Origin: Sipunculus nudus
Taxonomy: Eukaryota > Annelida > Sipuncula > Golfingiida > Sipunculidae
DNA: 64,000 nt
Direction of reading: 5' to 3'
Assembly (NCBI GenBank): GCA_026874595.1
Contig: CM049319.1
Location: forward strand, 60,274,917 to 60,338,916
Shown here: positions 49,353-61,400 of the stretch, in pieces
Layout of the letters: each line of letters begins with the position of its first letter
Numbering within the stretch: position 1 is the stretch's first letter
Program-made: the position numbers and the translations under genes
Notes under the pieces: model-generated
Databases searched by the model: none
Seen by the model: the letters and a program-made list of their open reading frames with translations, nothing else
Told to the model about the DNA's origin: nothing

Positions 49353-50046
49353 TAGTTATTTTAAAATCATATGCACATTTAAAATGAAACAGTTTATTAC
49401 ATTGTTTTCATTTTTTATCACAACCAATCATGTCTTCAAATAAATGTCCTAATCCACATTCACATTCAATCCTAGTGGTTACAGTTGCATTATATTTAGG
49501 CTTTGGTATTCTAGGAGAACGTTTTGCTTTAGGAAATGGTGTAAAAATGTCTGAACTGTAACAAGAAACTAAGTGTCGTTGCATTAATCCATTGTTAAAA
49601 TGTTCAATTTGTTTTATTTCTAGATTGAAACAAAAATCAACTGCATTTGCAATTGCAAATAGTCCACAGGCTCCTCAGTGATGCTATTCGTTGTCTCTGG
49701 CATGGCACAAATAAAATCTTAAGAGAAGAACTGAGAGCTTTTACGTTAATGTACAGATTTTTAATTATTTCGGTCATTTAACAGATACTTTAATATGTTA
49801 AGAGTAATATAGTTTGAGATTTTAAATAATTTTAACGTGTATTTAAAAGTATTATTGCATATAAGAACTCTCCGCAAATTCTCCACGAATTCTCCGCGAA
49901 TTCTCCATCTTTCCGCGGATTCTCCGCGTTTTAGATAGACCCCAGTCAAATTGCCAGGGCAACCACCTGACCCACCTATGACAGGGCAGCTCTAATTAGC
50001 CAGAGGGCAAGGTCTGCTTATTGCCTAGATTGGTCATTTGGAAAGC

Positions 50047-50152
50047 TTAGGGACTTTGCTCTGTTCTTATATCAGTAACAGGGGTGTATTTATCGGTTTA
50101 ATTATGGAAAATGTGGAAATTGATGTTAGGGGTCCGGGTTTTACACACTGCC
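50047..50152. mobile_element. Terminal fragment of an M2-family element
   Basis: Reverse complement of 37662-37795: 'TTCTTATATCAG', 'TGTGGAAATTG', then GGGGTCCGGGTTTTACACA CTGCC. The partner end is absent, so this is a solo end left by deletion. Confidence 0.75.
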
Positions 50153-51024
50153 ATTGATTAGTGATGTGCTGTGCATAGCCAAACATAAATTCAACTGTGG
50201 CTGAAAAATGGCTGTTTCTTGACTGGGGTGATGTGGTCAGAGCCACTTGGCTAACAAGTTACAACCAACATTCATAAAGTGTATGTATGTAATCACTGCT
50301 TACCTACCAGGAAGATACTAAGTTTGGATCTTCATGTATGATAAAAGCAGATAAACTTTGGTAATTAACTGGGTTAAACCTAGGTAAAAGCTAATCCTGA
50401 AACAACATTGTGTTACATTGGCCCATGTCTGGGCCGAAAATATTATTCCACACCCCTGTCCCATCGGAATGTGCCCACTGGCTAATGGAGAACCCTAGCC
50501 CTAGGAAGAGATGGCAGCTGTCAACAACACTCCCCAGCTGACTAGAGGGTCTGGCTTATCTTTGTCAAAACACCCTTCAGCGTCTGTCCTTTGTGTCACC
50601 CAATTTTTCCGCAAAAGCATGACCAGGACCTAGCTCCCCTCCCTAGAGCCATAAATAAGGGCTGTCCCCTTACTTCCCTGTCACCAGACAAGCTTTTAGG
50701 TAGGTCTCCAATACTGCACTTTTACCAATTCTTGTATTACCAGATAGATACTTAACTTGCATTTTTAATTCAGATTTCAGACAGACCTTTTGTCCTTTTG
50801 GTGTTTAATATTGAATTGCCAATATGTTTTAATCTTCACTTGTGGGAGATTTGACCTTTTATGTCAACCCTTCCTTCTGTTCCATTGTATACATGCTTAC
50901 ATTTACTAGTGGTGGGAGTCGGTACCTCTTTCATAATCGATCATCATTTTGAGCAAACAGATCGATGATCAATTATTAATTGGTTCAGACAAATATAAAG
51001 AAATATGCAATTATCTGTGAATCT
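50153..51024. other. No gene recognised
   Basis: Unique sequence with scattered C-rich patches. No supported feature. Confidence 0.4.
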
Positions 51025-54000
51025 CAGGGTTGGGCGGGTAATACCCAGGCGGGTAATACCCCTTATTACCTGGGCGGGCAATAAGCCTTAAAACCCACAT
51101 GCGGGTTTTAATGGGCAATATGATTTGGGATTTTCTAGATGCATTCTTTTCAATTTCAGAATTGCTGCATAAAATGCATATAATCAAATAAAAAGGAAAA
51201 ACTACAGTGATTGTCCATGAAATAAGTTTAATACCAATAGATGAACAACATCACAGATATTAAAGAAGAAGCACACAAGCAAGAAATTGTGTCATGCACC
51301 AATACTATTATGAAACATCATGCATTAGGCCAGACTTTTTTAATTTTTCGGTTTACAAACCTGCCGACCTCCGATTTCCTCATTTCAGAAAAAAAATAAA
51401 ATTGGCATTTTGACTTTTTCCCTTTTACATTGCGTCGCCGAATCCAGCACAGTTGTTGACAAATGAATTGTTTAGTGACCGTGTGTATTAGATCACCTCA
51501 AACGTTAGACCTCTTATGATTGGCTAATAAGGTCAATTTCATAATGACAGATGGAGGGTTTAAGCCAATCACAATAGGGTATCCTTGGGCCATAAATGCA
51601 ATTGATTGGCCATCAAGTTGACAAAAGATTCAGCAGGGAAATTCAGAATTCTTGGAGAGTTTTCAAAGAAATTAAGGAACAACCTCAATTTTATTTATTA
51701 CAAAAACCTATTTTCACACTTCAGGACTGCCTAATATCAAGACCACTCATCTATTTTTCCTCATATTTACCAAAAATAATCCTCTATATAGTTCCTATGT
51801 ACATGCCAGAAATTAGGTCTGTATTATATAATTTAAAAAAGTTATGGGCCCAAACATAATGCTTTTTTGTAAATAATCAGGAAAGAATTTTGATCACTTA
51901 ACACAAAACTTGTTAAAGCTAAGTACTTTTTTCCAGTAATATAACTTTTATTAATCAAAATTAAATTGTATACCCAGAATTAGAACAAAATCTTTTAAAA
52001 TTTTTAAAATATTAGAAAAAATAAAAAATTGGTACCTTAAATTTTGCCCAACTTTGACCATGGCACGTTTTTTTACTGTTACTGCTGTGGATTTAATTTT
52101 CAAAGCATGTTTTAATTAGCATTTCAACTGTTAACATCAAAAATTTGAAACCAGTTGATCAAAAACTGTAGATTTTATTCAAGTTTTCAAGCACCATGTC
52201 ACATATTGTTTACATCAAGCTAGTGTTATGCAGTTTGCTAGAGCTCAGCTCCCCAGCTTCAGCTCTCAGTTCCTAAAATTTGGCATACAATTAGATGTCT
52301 CCAAAATCCCCTACCATGCCAAGAATTTGGTCATTAGAACTTAATTCCTTCGAGATTGATGAAAAACTTCATTTTTTCATTAAAAACCCATTGTTACACT
52401 TCAGGACTGCCTAATATCAAAACCACTAATCTGACTTTGATCATATATAATATACATATTTTTCTATACATTTGCTATGCACATGCCAGAAATGATGTCA
52501 GTATTGCGTAATTGTTTTAAGTTATGGGCCCAAACATAATGGACTTTGTTAAAAATCAGGAAAAATATTTACTCATGTTACATGAAAATTATTGAAGCTA
52601 GAGAATTTTTTTCAAGTATATAACTTTGTTTAATTAAGATTCAATTGTATACCCAAAATTAGATCTGTATTTTGTAAATTTTATAAGTTATTAGCATAAA
52701 CATAAAATCAGTACCTTAAATTTTACCCAACTTTTACCAAGGCATGTTTCTTTCCTGTGAGTACTGTTAATTTAATTTTCACAGCATGATAACATAAGTA
52801 TTTAATTTGTTTAAATCTGAAATTTGAAAATAAAAGGTTGAAAATGAGGCTAGTTATTGAATTTTATCTAGTGTTCTAGGCTGTTACATAACACCTTCAC
52901 TCCTTGCCTACTGCTTCTGTGAGTGTCTGGGTCAGGCTGGGTCAGGCAGTAATTACCAGAGAGCATTTCTCCTCTCTCTCTTTCCCTTTCTCTCTTTCTC
53001 TGCCAGTCTAGCTCTCTTTCTCTCTCTCTTTTTCTCTCTCTCACCCCTATGCCTCCCTTCCACCCTCCACCCCATTCTGTTGACAGGTACTGTAAACCTG
53101 ATTTATTAGATATATATGTTGATGCAATTAAGAAATGTGAATCAACTGAAATATTCACATATACATGTTTTACTCTAAATGTATTGTTACATTTTCAAAC
53201 CTGGAAAAAATGAGGAATTTATGTACAAATTGTTCATAATTTCCTGGCTCAGAAGAATGGGAATTAAAATGATTTGCTTTGTTTCTCTAGCTTTCTGCCT
53301 GTTTTGAATATTTAATAATTATGAATAAACTTTTTTTTCCCTGTAAGCACTGATTAGTTAAATTTCATATCCTGTACGTATATGCAAGGGAATTGTAACT
53401 CCCACTATCCCCTTCCCCCACCCCACTAAGTCCTTGCTCCTTGGCACTTTGAACAATAGTTCTATTGCTATAGCATAAAATTTAATAATTTGAAGAAAAT
53501 ATATACAGAGAAACATAGGCCTTGTAACTCCTATCATAACCCCCAACCATCAAGTTCTGCCGCCTGTGGAGTGGGGACTTTATAGCAACTGTATACATAT
53601 CATTAAATAGAAAAAAAAGTTTATTAACAAAAATTGGATCTCATTAGACAAATGTGTAAATGGTTGAACTGTCAACAGCCTGTCATAAAGGTATCCAATG
53701 GAAATGCATGGTCAGATCTTAAAATATTATTTGCAACAATTTCTTCAATCATATTAACCAACCATGGCCTAGATTACTTCTTTCTCTCAGACTTAATCTA
53801 CATTTCATAATATTTTAGATTTTAACCTTCCAAGTACTGTTGAATGCTCTGTCCCTCTCTCTCTCTTTCTCCTTTTCTCTCTACATCCAGCCCTCTTGCT
53901 GCCCACACTGTTTCCTTCTCCGAACCTCATCCCAATGTCAGCCTTGGTAAACGAGAACAATATGAATCAGATATATTCATATTTTTATATATTGTATAAC

Positions 54001-54774
54001 TATTTGTTACCTATGTACATGCTAGAAATTATGTCAATATTGTGTAATATGTAGAAGTGGTGGGTATCAATATAATGTACCTTGTCAAGACCTAAGAGAT
54101 ATAATGTCATACAGTCACAATTCTTAAATCCCCTCTTCAGCATAGTTAATCATAACATTATATCTGTCAAATTGAAATCTTGCGGACTTCCATACACTAT
54201 AGATCCTTCAACAAATAGCCTTATCAACATTCTACCACTGCTTAGTGTACTGTCATTGCATTCATATTTGCTCAAATATATCCCTTTTTTCAACAGCTCC
54301 CAAATAAATTAAAAATAAACCACTATATTTGCTCCATATTAATCCATCAGTCAGGTTATTTCAAACATCATTTTCTCACATATTACATTATATTCCTTTA
54401 TAATAGCCTAATATGTCCATGATATTCATAAGGTTTGTCGACTAAATATAGTATCACAATGGTGATACATTTATAGTCCAGTCACGATCAGTTGAGCGCT
54501 GTGACCCATGGGTCCCTTGTTTTTAATTATCATTATAACTGCTATATATCAACAATATCAGTTATATATTATAAATATTTATATTGTTATATATATTTTA
54601 AAGCAGAGAGGCATACTGATTACAGTATTTTCCAAGCTAGTCCAAGAAATTTTAAGTTCAGTCAGTTGCCATTTGAGACTATATTGCCCATCAAACCCGG
54701 ATTTACCAGGGTTTACCCAGTAAAACCCACTGGGTTGGGTTTTATGCTTAAAACCCGGGTTTTGCCCAACCCTG
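51025..54774. mobile_element. hAT-like element with CAGGGTTGGGC ends
   Basis: CAGGGTTGGGC at 51025 and its inverse GCCCAACCCTG ending at 54774. The outer flanks GTGAATCT and ATGAAACT match at 6 of 8 bases, as expected for an aged 8-bp duplication. Internal AAACCC/GGGTAATACC tandem units lie near each end. An H2 copy occupies 51655-54521, and no hAT transposase is visible. Confidence 0.55.
51655..54521 (+). mobile_element. Helentron-like element H2, copy c (5' truncated)
   Basis: It begins inside H2 at 'AAATTAAGGA' (no TTTTTAGC or TCCG tract) and ends GTGACCCATGGGTCCCTTGTT at 54521. A (CT)n tract lies at ~52968-53042 with a second at ~53850-53882. Confidence 0.7.
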
Positions 54775-55351
54775 ATGAAACTGTACTTTCTTAACCCAGC
54801 CCGCATGTCTCAGAAATTCTACAGGTCTTAAGATAAGAAGATTTTGTTTTTTATATTTTTTTCTATTATTAGTAAGAAATGCTTTTCAAAGGTTCATTTT
54901 AATTGTTGATAATAATCAAGAATTAAACCACAATCCAGGACATCTACTTGCTGCATAGACCTGGAGAATTTATGGTGCATTTTAACGCCATATCGCCAAT
55001 ATTGTGCAATGTATATCTCGTTACAAAACTCCCCGCTAATTCTGCAGCTCCCTGCCAGTTCACTGAGGTTTATTAAGTCCTCCGTTCTCGCATCTACCCT
55101 ATTATACTCCGTTACATACTGAAGTTATTTTGGAACAAAGACTCATTATTTGAAGGGCGGAATGTTGTAAAAATGGAAGAATAATTTTAGCCTATAACAT
55201 AAAGGCATTCTGAAAAAAAATCATGATTATGATGTAATTGATAGTTGCCTTATGTAATCAAGCACTTTGAAGTGGCTGCAAACCAACTGACTTTCGATAA
55301 AACTCAATGATCGGCCCACCACTAACATTTACTTTTTTTATCTTCAGAACC

Positions 55352-55468
55352 ATGCCAGCTTCAGACTTCCACATCCACTGGCCTCAGGCTCCATTATTCC
55401 AGGTTTATGGTACAAAGAGGAAACATGGTCAGGAGCTACCTCGCCAGCAACCACATGAACAAGTGGAG
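55352..55468 (+). CDS. Unknown gene, first coding exon
   Basis: 39 codons, MPASDFHIHW to PHEQVE, with donor GAG|GTAAAC. An acceptor lies just upstream at 55346-55347. Confidence 0.6.
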
Positions 55469-58400
55469 GTAAACACTTCTGTCAAATTATATATTTTTTC
55501 CATCCAAGCTTCTTGGTTATCTCTAGGTTTCCAGGTGCAAGTGGGTTCACATGGTGGATTAATCTATCTTAGATAAAAAAAAGCATTATTTTATTAGAAG
55601 TGTGTGATATTAAGGTTATGTTTATGAAAATGACAGATGAATAAGATGCAGTCATGTTTAGTTTACAGTTACATGTTTGCTTGATTCTATATAATAACTG
55701 ACATCTGTTTAGTTAAGTGTGGTTTACTGCAGAACATCGCAAGTCTTGGAAATGGTACATCAGCTTTTTTCATTGGCTCATAAGCATGCTCTGCAATAGC
55801 ACAAATTGTAGTTTCTGAAATGGTTCGCCGATGTCTTCACTTTTCAGAGATGTCAAACATAAAAAACAGACTGTCAACTCTGATTGTCATTGTCTGCCAT
55901 CACACAATTCCAAATATCCATTACAGATTTATCATACAAATCCTGTGCTAACCTGACATGGAGGTGTCACTGACTTATAGATGCCTAAAAAAGTGTTAAC
56001 TTTATAGGCCAAATAATTTGAAATAAATGTTATTTGTTTTTTGTGTAGGACATGTTGAGGGCAAAGAGGAGATGTGTCAATGCAGTCTCTTCACTGCAGC
56101 AGCAGCCAGTCCCTGTGCAAGAGATTAACCACAACTATATGCAAGATGCCTACGCTTTAGCAGCACAGCAGCAATTACAGGTAAAGATTACACACTTTAC
56201 AACCATATTCAAGGTTCTTACACTTAAGCAGCACAACAGCAATTACAGGTAAAGATTTCACACTTTACAACCATATGCAAGATGACTTAGCTTAAGCAAT
56301 ACAGCAGCAATTACAGAAAAAAATTACACACTATACAACCACATTCAATATGCTTACACTTTAGCAGCACAGCAGCAATTCCAAGTAAAGATTACTCAGT
56401 TAACAGTGCTATGCAGGATGCCTACGCTTTAGTCAGACAGCAGCAATTACAGGTAACACAAACTCAATTTACAGACATATGCAACATATGTAACATATGT
56501 CAGCAGAACTGCTATTACAGGTAACCTATGCAATCTACATACATGTTCCTGGTGCCTCTATTTTAGTTGTGCAGGAGCATTTCAGGTAAAGAAAACAATT
56601 ACAATTTTAGTATTGCCGCGTTAACTTACCATGGATTTGACAGATTTTCACAAAACTTGCCATAGCTTCTGGCCAATAGATCATCTTGCCTGAGTTCCAT
56701 TATAAGCAAAATCCACATAATTTAGTGAGGTCAGGGTTCACCAAACTACTTTGTGGTGTCATTGTAATAACATACCAGGAGTATGATGGATATTATGCCT
56801 AAGTTCAGTATGTGGCAAAATCCATGCATATTTATTGAGGTCAAAAGGTCACAAGATTTTTGGTTTAGTGATGACTTACCAGAAATGTTTCATGAAACTC
56901 ATTATAAATATTAACCAGAAGAGTTTCTCCTCTTTATTATATTCTCAGCAAAATTCATGCATATTTAATGGGGTAAGAGGTCACAAGACATATAACAGGT
57001 GAATTATGCATGCTTGCTGTGCACTTGTTATATAGTGAAATGCAATAGAACCCACAGGCTTTTGATAAATAAAAACAGACCTATATAATGTTTCAACTAC
57101 AGTAAGCGCAGGTGTGTCAGTAATGGATTGAAAAAATCATAACTTGTAACTGTTGTGGATTGCATAGTTTTCTCAGGTAACCAGTTTAGTTGATTTCCCT
57201 TGTATCATTTTATAGAGTGCTCAGCATGAGAATTACTCGCACATGGAGTCTCAAGAAGCCCAAGCTGTCCAAAACCACCCTGTACAAGCTCAGCCTCAGA
57301 TGCAGCAGCAACAGCCACTTCAGTCAGCAAATACCATCCAGGTAAGCAACTAAATGAAGGTTTAACCCCTTATTTGGTAATGTATGCAGGGCTTGACATT
57401 AAAATACAGTAGAACGTCGAATATCTGAACATCGTTTATCCGAAAAATCGTTCATCTGAAATAAAAAACGGAGAACCGAAATTTTGACCATATATCCGAA
57501 ATTTGAACATTGACAAAAAATTCCAGAATAAAATGGTGTAAAAGATCGTCTGATCGCTAGATCAGCGGTGATACATATTGCCGACTAATTAGTGATCCCG
57601 AGTGTAGGCACAGTGAAAACACCAGGCCGCCTCGCTAGCCGGGGTTGTCTTCGGGTCGCTTTAATTAGAATGCCCAAGCCGGGGTAATTTACCTGTGCAA
57701 ACAAAACGTTACTACGGACCATTACTGAGTAGCCGACAGCAGGTCGTAGGTGTGATAAACACAACCCCGCCGGACCATGCAGTCCTTCCTTCAGCTTTGA
57801 TCTCGATGGATTTAAAGGATAGCTTTGATCTTCGTTCCGGTGGTCAAACAGGCCTCGAGTACTGCGGTGAGTAGATGTTGAGTTTAGGTGCGCCTGCGAT
57901 ATTTACTGTGTATAAAACTGTGTACATAAACTTGTTTACTTGTGCATTCAACCGATCCTCTCGCTTGTAATTTCAATAAAATAACAGTACATGTAAAAAG
58001 GTTCCCTTAGTTTAACTATCTGCCGAGAGATGGCAGCACTTTCGAGGTCATGGCAGGTCATTCCAGTTATCATGGCAGCCATGCGTGACATGATGTAGGT
58101 ACGATATCGATTGTTTCAAGCATAGGGCTGTTCACATTATTATATTACATGTATCATATAATAATGTTTTCAGTTTAATACACATTAAATCAATCGAAAA
58201 TGTTACATTATATTGTCACATGTTTATCATGCGCTAGCTCAATCAGTGTAGGTCAGTCAGTAACCGGTAAAGTCCCGAACTCGGCGGTAATCAACTAGGG
58301 TTGGGACGGTTACCGGTATACGGTATTATCACGATATCTGACAGCTACGGTTATCATACCGTCAACTTTCCTTTTATCGTGATACCACGATATCAATTTT

Positions 58401-61400
58401 TGTTCACGATTTTGGTTCACAAGCAAGCCCTTGAAGTACAAAATAAATTTATTTCAAAGAATCACATTTATTTTTATAAACCACATGTATTTGAATACAC
58501 GCGTGTGGGTGGAACCGTGTGCTTACAGACTTCGGGATTAGTCGGAAATGTCCGGAAGTAGCAGGATGAATCGGAGAGGACAAAAGCTTGAGAATTCCAG
58601 GAGAAAATAACATTATAATGAAAAAGCAATAAATACACATATTTATGCTTTTATTGCATGGAACAAAAATGTCAACATAAAAGTGTCATCACTGAATCGA
58701 ACATTCCATACGGGTTGCATATTTTGCCATATAAAATTGAGATGGTTTATTTAGCAGTGATTGGTATGACACGCTCTCCGAAAATTCGCCGGGATTCTTC
58801 GGCTTTTATGTAGCTATAGGAAACTGATGGAAAGTTGTGTCAAGGGTGATTCGACGATGGGGGCAGGACTTCCCGCGCCTCAAGCTTGCACACCTGCAGG
58901 ACCTTCATGCAACTTGCATCACTTAATGAGTCATTCTGTGGTACTGGCACAATTGGTATAAATGTTATTAATACTTAACTCCTTGTATAAAGTCAAGACT
59001 TTAAAGGTGGTTGCTATAAATACCATTATTGATGGGTTATGAATGCCATTATATATAATTAAAAATATCGCGATATCACAGTATATAGCGATAAAATTTG
59101 AATAATTATCATGATATCAAAAACCCATATGGTCCCAACACTATAATCAACATGATTCCCAGACAAATTTAATTTGAAATCTTTCATCCGAACGATCATT
59201 CATCCGAACAAAAAGCTTGTCCCCCGAGGCGTTCGGATATTCGACGTTCTACTGTATGCTATTTTTATCCAGATAACGAACCTGAACACTTGTGTCTGTC
59301 ATTGTCAAGAGATTGTGTTAGTTACTGCATTTATTTTAATTTTTCAATCCTTCTAATAAATTGACCAACTAAAGCTTGTCCAATAATTTTCAAATTTCCT
59401 CTTATTTTCAACTAATTTTGGTAGGTTGGAAAGGTCTTTTCCATTGCTCTAGTTTGCACAGAATTACGTGTGACAGTTTATAGAATAAAACTTCATTTCT
59501 CTTTGTTTCTTTCTTAAAGTGAGTGATAATTTGTTCCTACCTCCAGGACTGCCATCCCATGGACATGTGCGGCGAGACGTTCTCAGGTTCTTACCAGGCA
59601 TCACATGATTGTCATAACAACACCAGCGAAATGGACTCCAGGGTGTGTGCCATGGATGATGACTGTGACCCTGACCAATATCAATACACCCCTGACAGGT
59701 CAGAATGTGATATTTGTTATGTCTTGCAGTATAACTGGTATTATCATAAGTTTGACTATTGAAGAAATGTTATATTGATTATCAGTGGATATTATGTGAT
59801 TATTTGAAAAAAAGTTACTGCTGAGTTTTTAGCTCAGCTGATTATAAGTCATCTGAGCTATAGTCGTGGTCCATTGTCCTTCGTCCGTCCGTCCGTCCGT
59901 CGATGTGGCACGTTTTGAAACCGTAAGACCTAGGAATCCAAAATTCAGCATAATGTTAGATGTCCCCAAGATCTCCTACCAAGCCGAAAACTGGGTCTTT
60001 GCGACTTCATTCCTTTGAGAAATTAAGGAAAAACCTCAATTTTTTATTAAAAACCTATTTTCACACTTCAGGACTGCCTAATATCAAAACCACTCATCTG
60101 TTTTTCGTCATATTTCCTATAAATAATCCTCTATATAATTCCTATGTACATGCCGGAAATTAGGTCTGTATTATATAATTTAAAAAAGTTATGGGCCCAA
60201 ACATAATGCATTTTTTAAATAATCAGGAAAGAAATTTTATCACTTAACACAAAACTTGTTAAAGCTCAGCACTTTTTTTCCAGTAATATTTCTTTTATTA
60301 ATCAAAATTAAATTGCATACCCAAAATTAGATCAAAATCTTTTAAATTTTTTAAAATATTAGCAAAAATAAAAAATTGGTACCTTAAATTTTGCCCAACT
60401 TTGACCATGGCACGTTTTTTTGCTGTAACTGCTGTGGATTTAATTTTCACAGCATTTTTTGTTAGCATTTCAACTGTTAACATTAAAAATTTGAAACCAG
60501 TTGATCAAAAACTGTAGATTTTATTCAAGTTTTCAAGCACCATGTCACATATTGCTAGCGTTATGCAGTTTGCTAGAGCTCAGCTCCCGAGCTTCAGCTC
60601 TAAGTTCCTTAAATTTGGCATACAGTTAGATTTCTCCAAAATCCCCTACCATGCCAAGAATTTGGTCACTAGGACTTAATTCCTTCGAGATATCAATGAA
60701 AAACTTCATTTTTCCATTAAAAACCCATTGTTACACTTTAAGGCTGCCTAATATCAAAACTACTGATCTGACTTTGATCATATATAATATACATATTTTT
60801 CTATACATTCGCTATGCACATGCCAGTAATAATGTCAGTATTGTGTATTTTTTTTTAAGTTATGGGCCCAAACATAATGCACTTTGTAAAAAATCAAGAA
60901 ATATATTTACTCCCTTAACAAGGGCATTGCTGAAGCTAGAGATTTTTTTGTCAGGGATGTAACATTATTTAATCAAGATTCAATTGAATACCCAAAATTA
61001 GTTCTGAATTTTTCAAATTTTATAAGTTATTAGTATAAATATAAAATAAGTACCTTAAATTTTGCCCAACTGTGACCATGGCATTTTTGTTTCCCGTGAG
61101 CACTGTTGATATTATTTTCATATCATGCACACATAAGGATTTCATCTTTGTAGTTTAGAAAGCTGAAAGAAATTGGCCAAATATTGTAGCTTTTATTAAT
61201 GTTTTTTATGAGACCCTGGTAGACTTTGGCTCTCTCCAGCCCCTCTTGAGTCACCTGTATGTTGACCTTGTTGACCTTTCATCAAATTATGCACGCTTGA
61301 GGCGAGAATCCAGGCAGCTTATGGCCAGCCACAGTTGATCCAGGTGTCCAACCCAACTCATCTAGTAGTTTTAACCAACAACATAACAATAAACAATAAA

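Larger units (their letters stand above)
45304..49942. mobile_element. Mutator-like element M3, ~140-bp TIRs, 9-bp TSD
   Basis: The ends are GGGTCTRTCTAAAACGCGG and its inverse, continuing with GGAGAAT-type units and 'TTTTAAATACAC' to ~45440 and ~49790. CAGTCAAAT flanks both sides (45295-45303, 49943-49951). It contains the nested TA-flanked element. No transposase frame is seen. Confidence 0.88.

Noticed and set aside
55440-56090. OCA (POU2AF coactivator) motif across the first two exons of the unknown gene
   Set aside because: Only a short basic 'MLRAKRR' resemblance; the conserved YQGVRVK core is not present.
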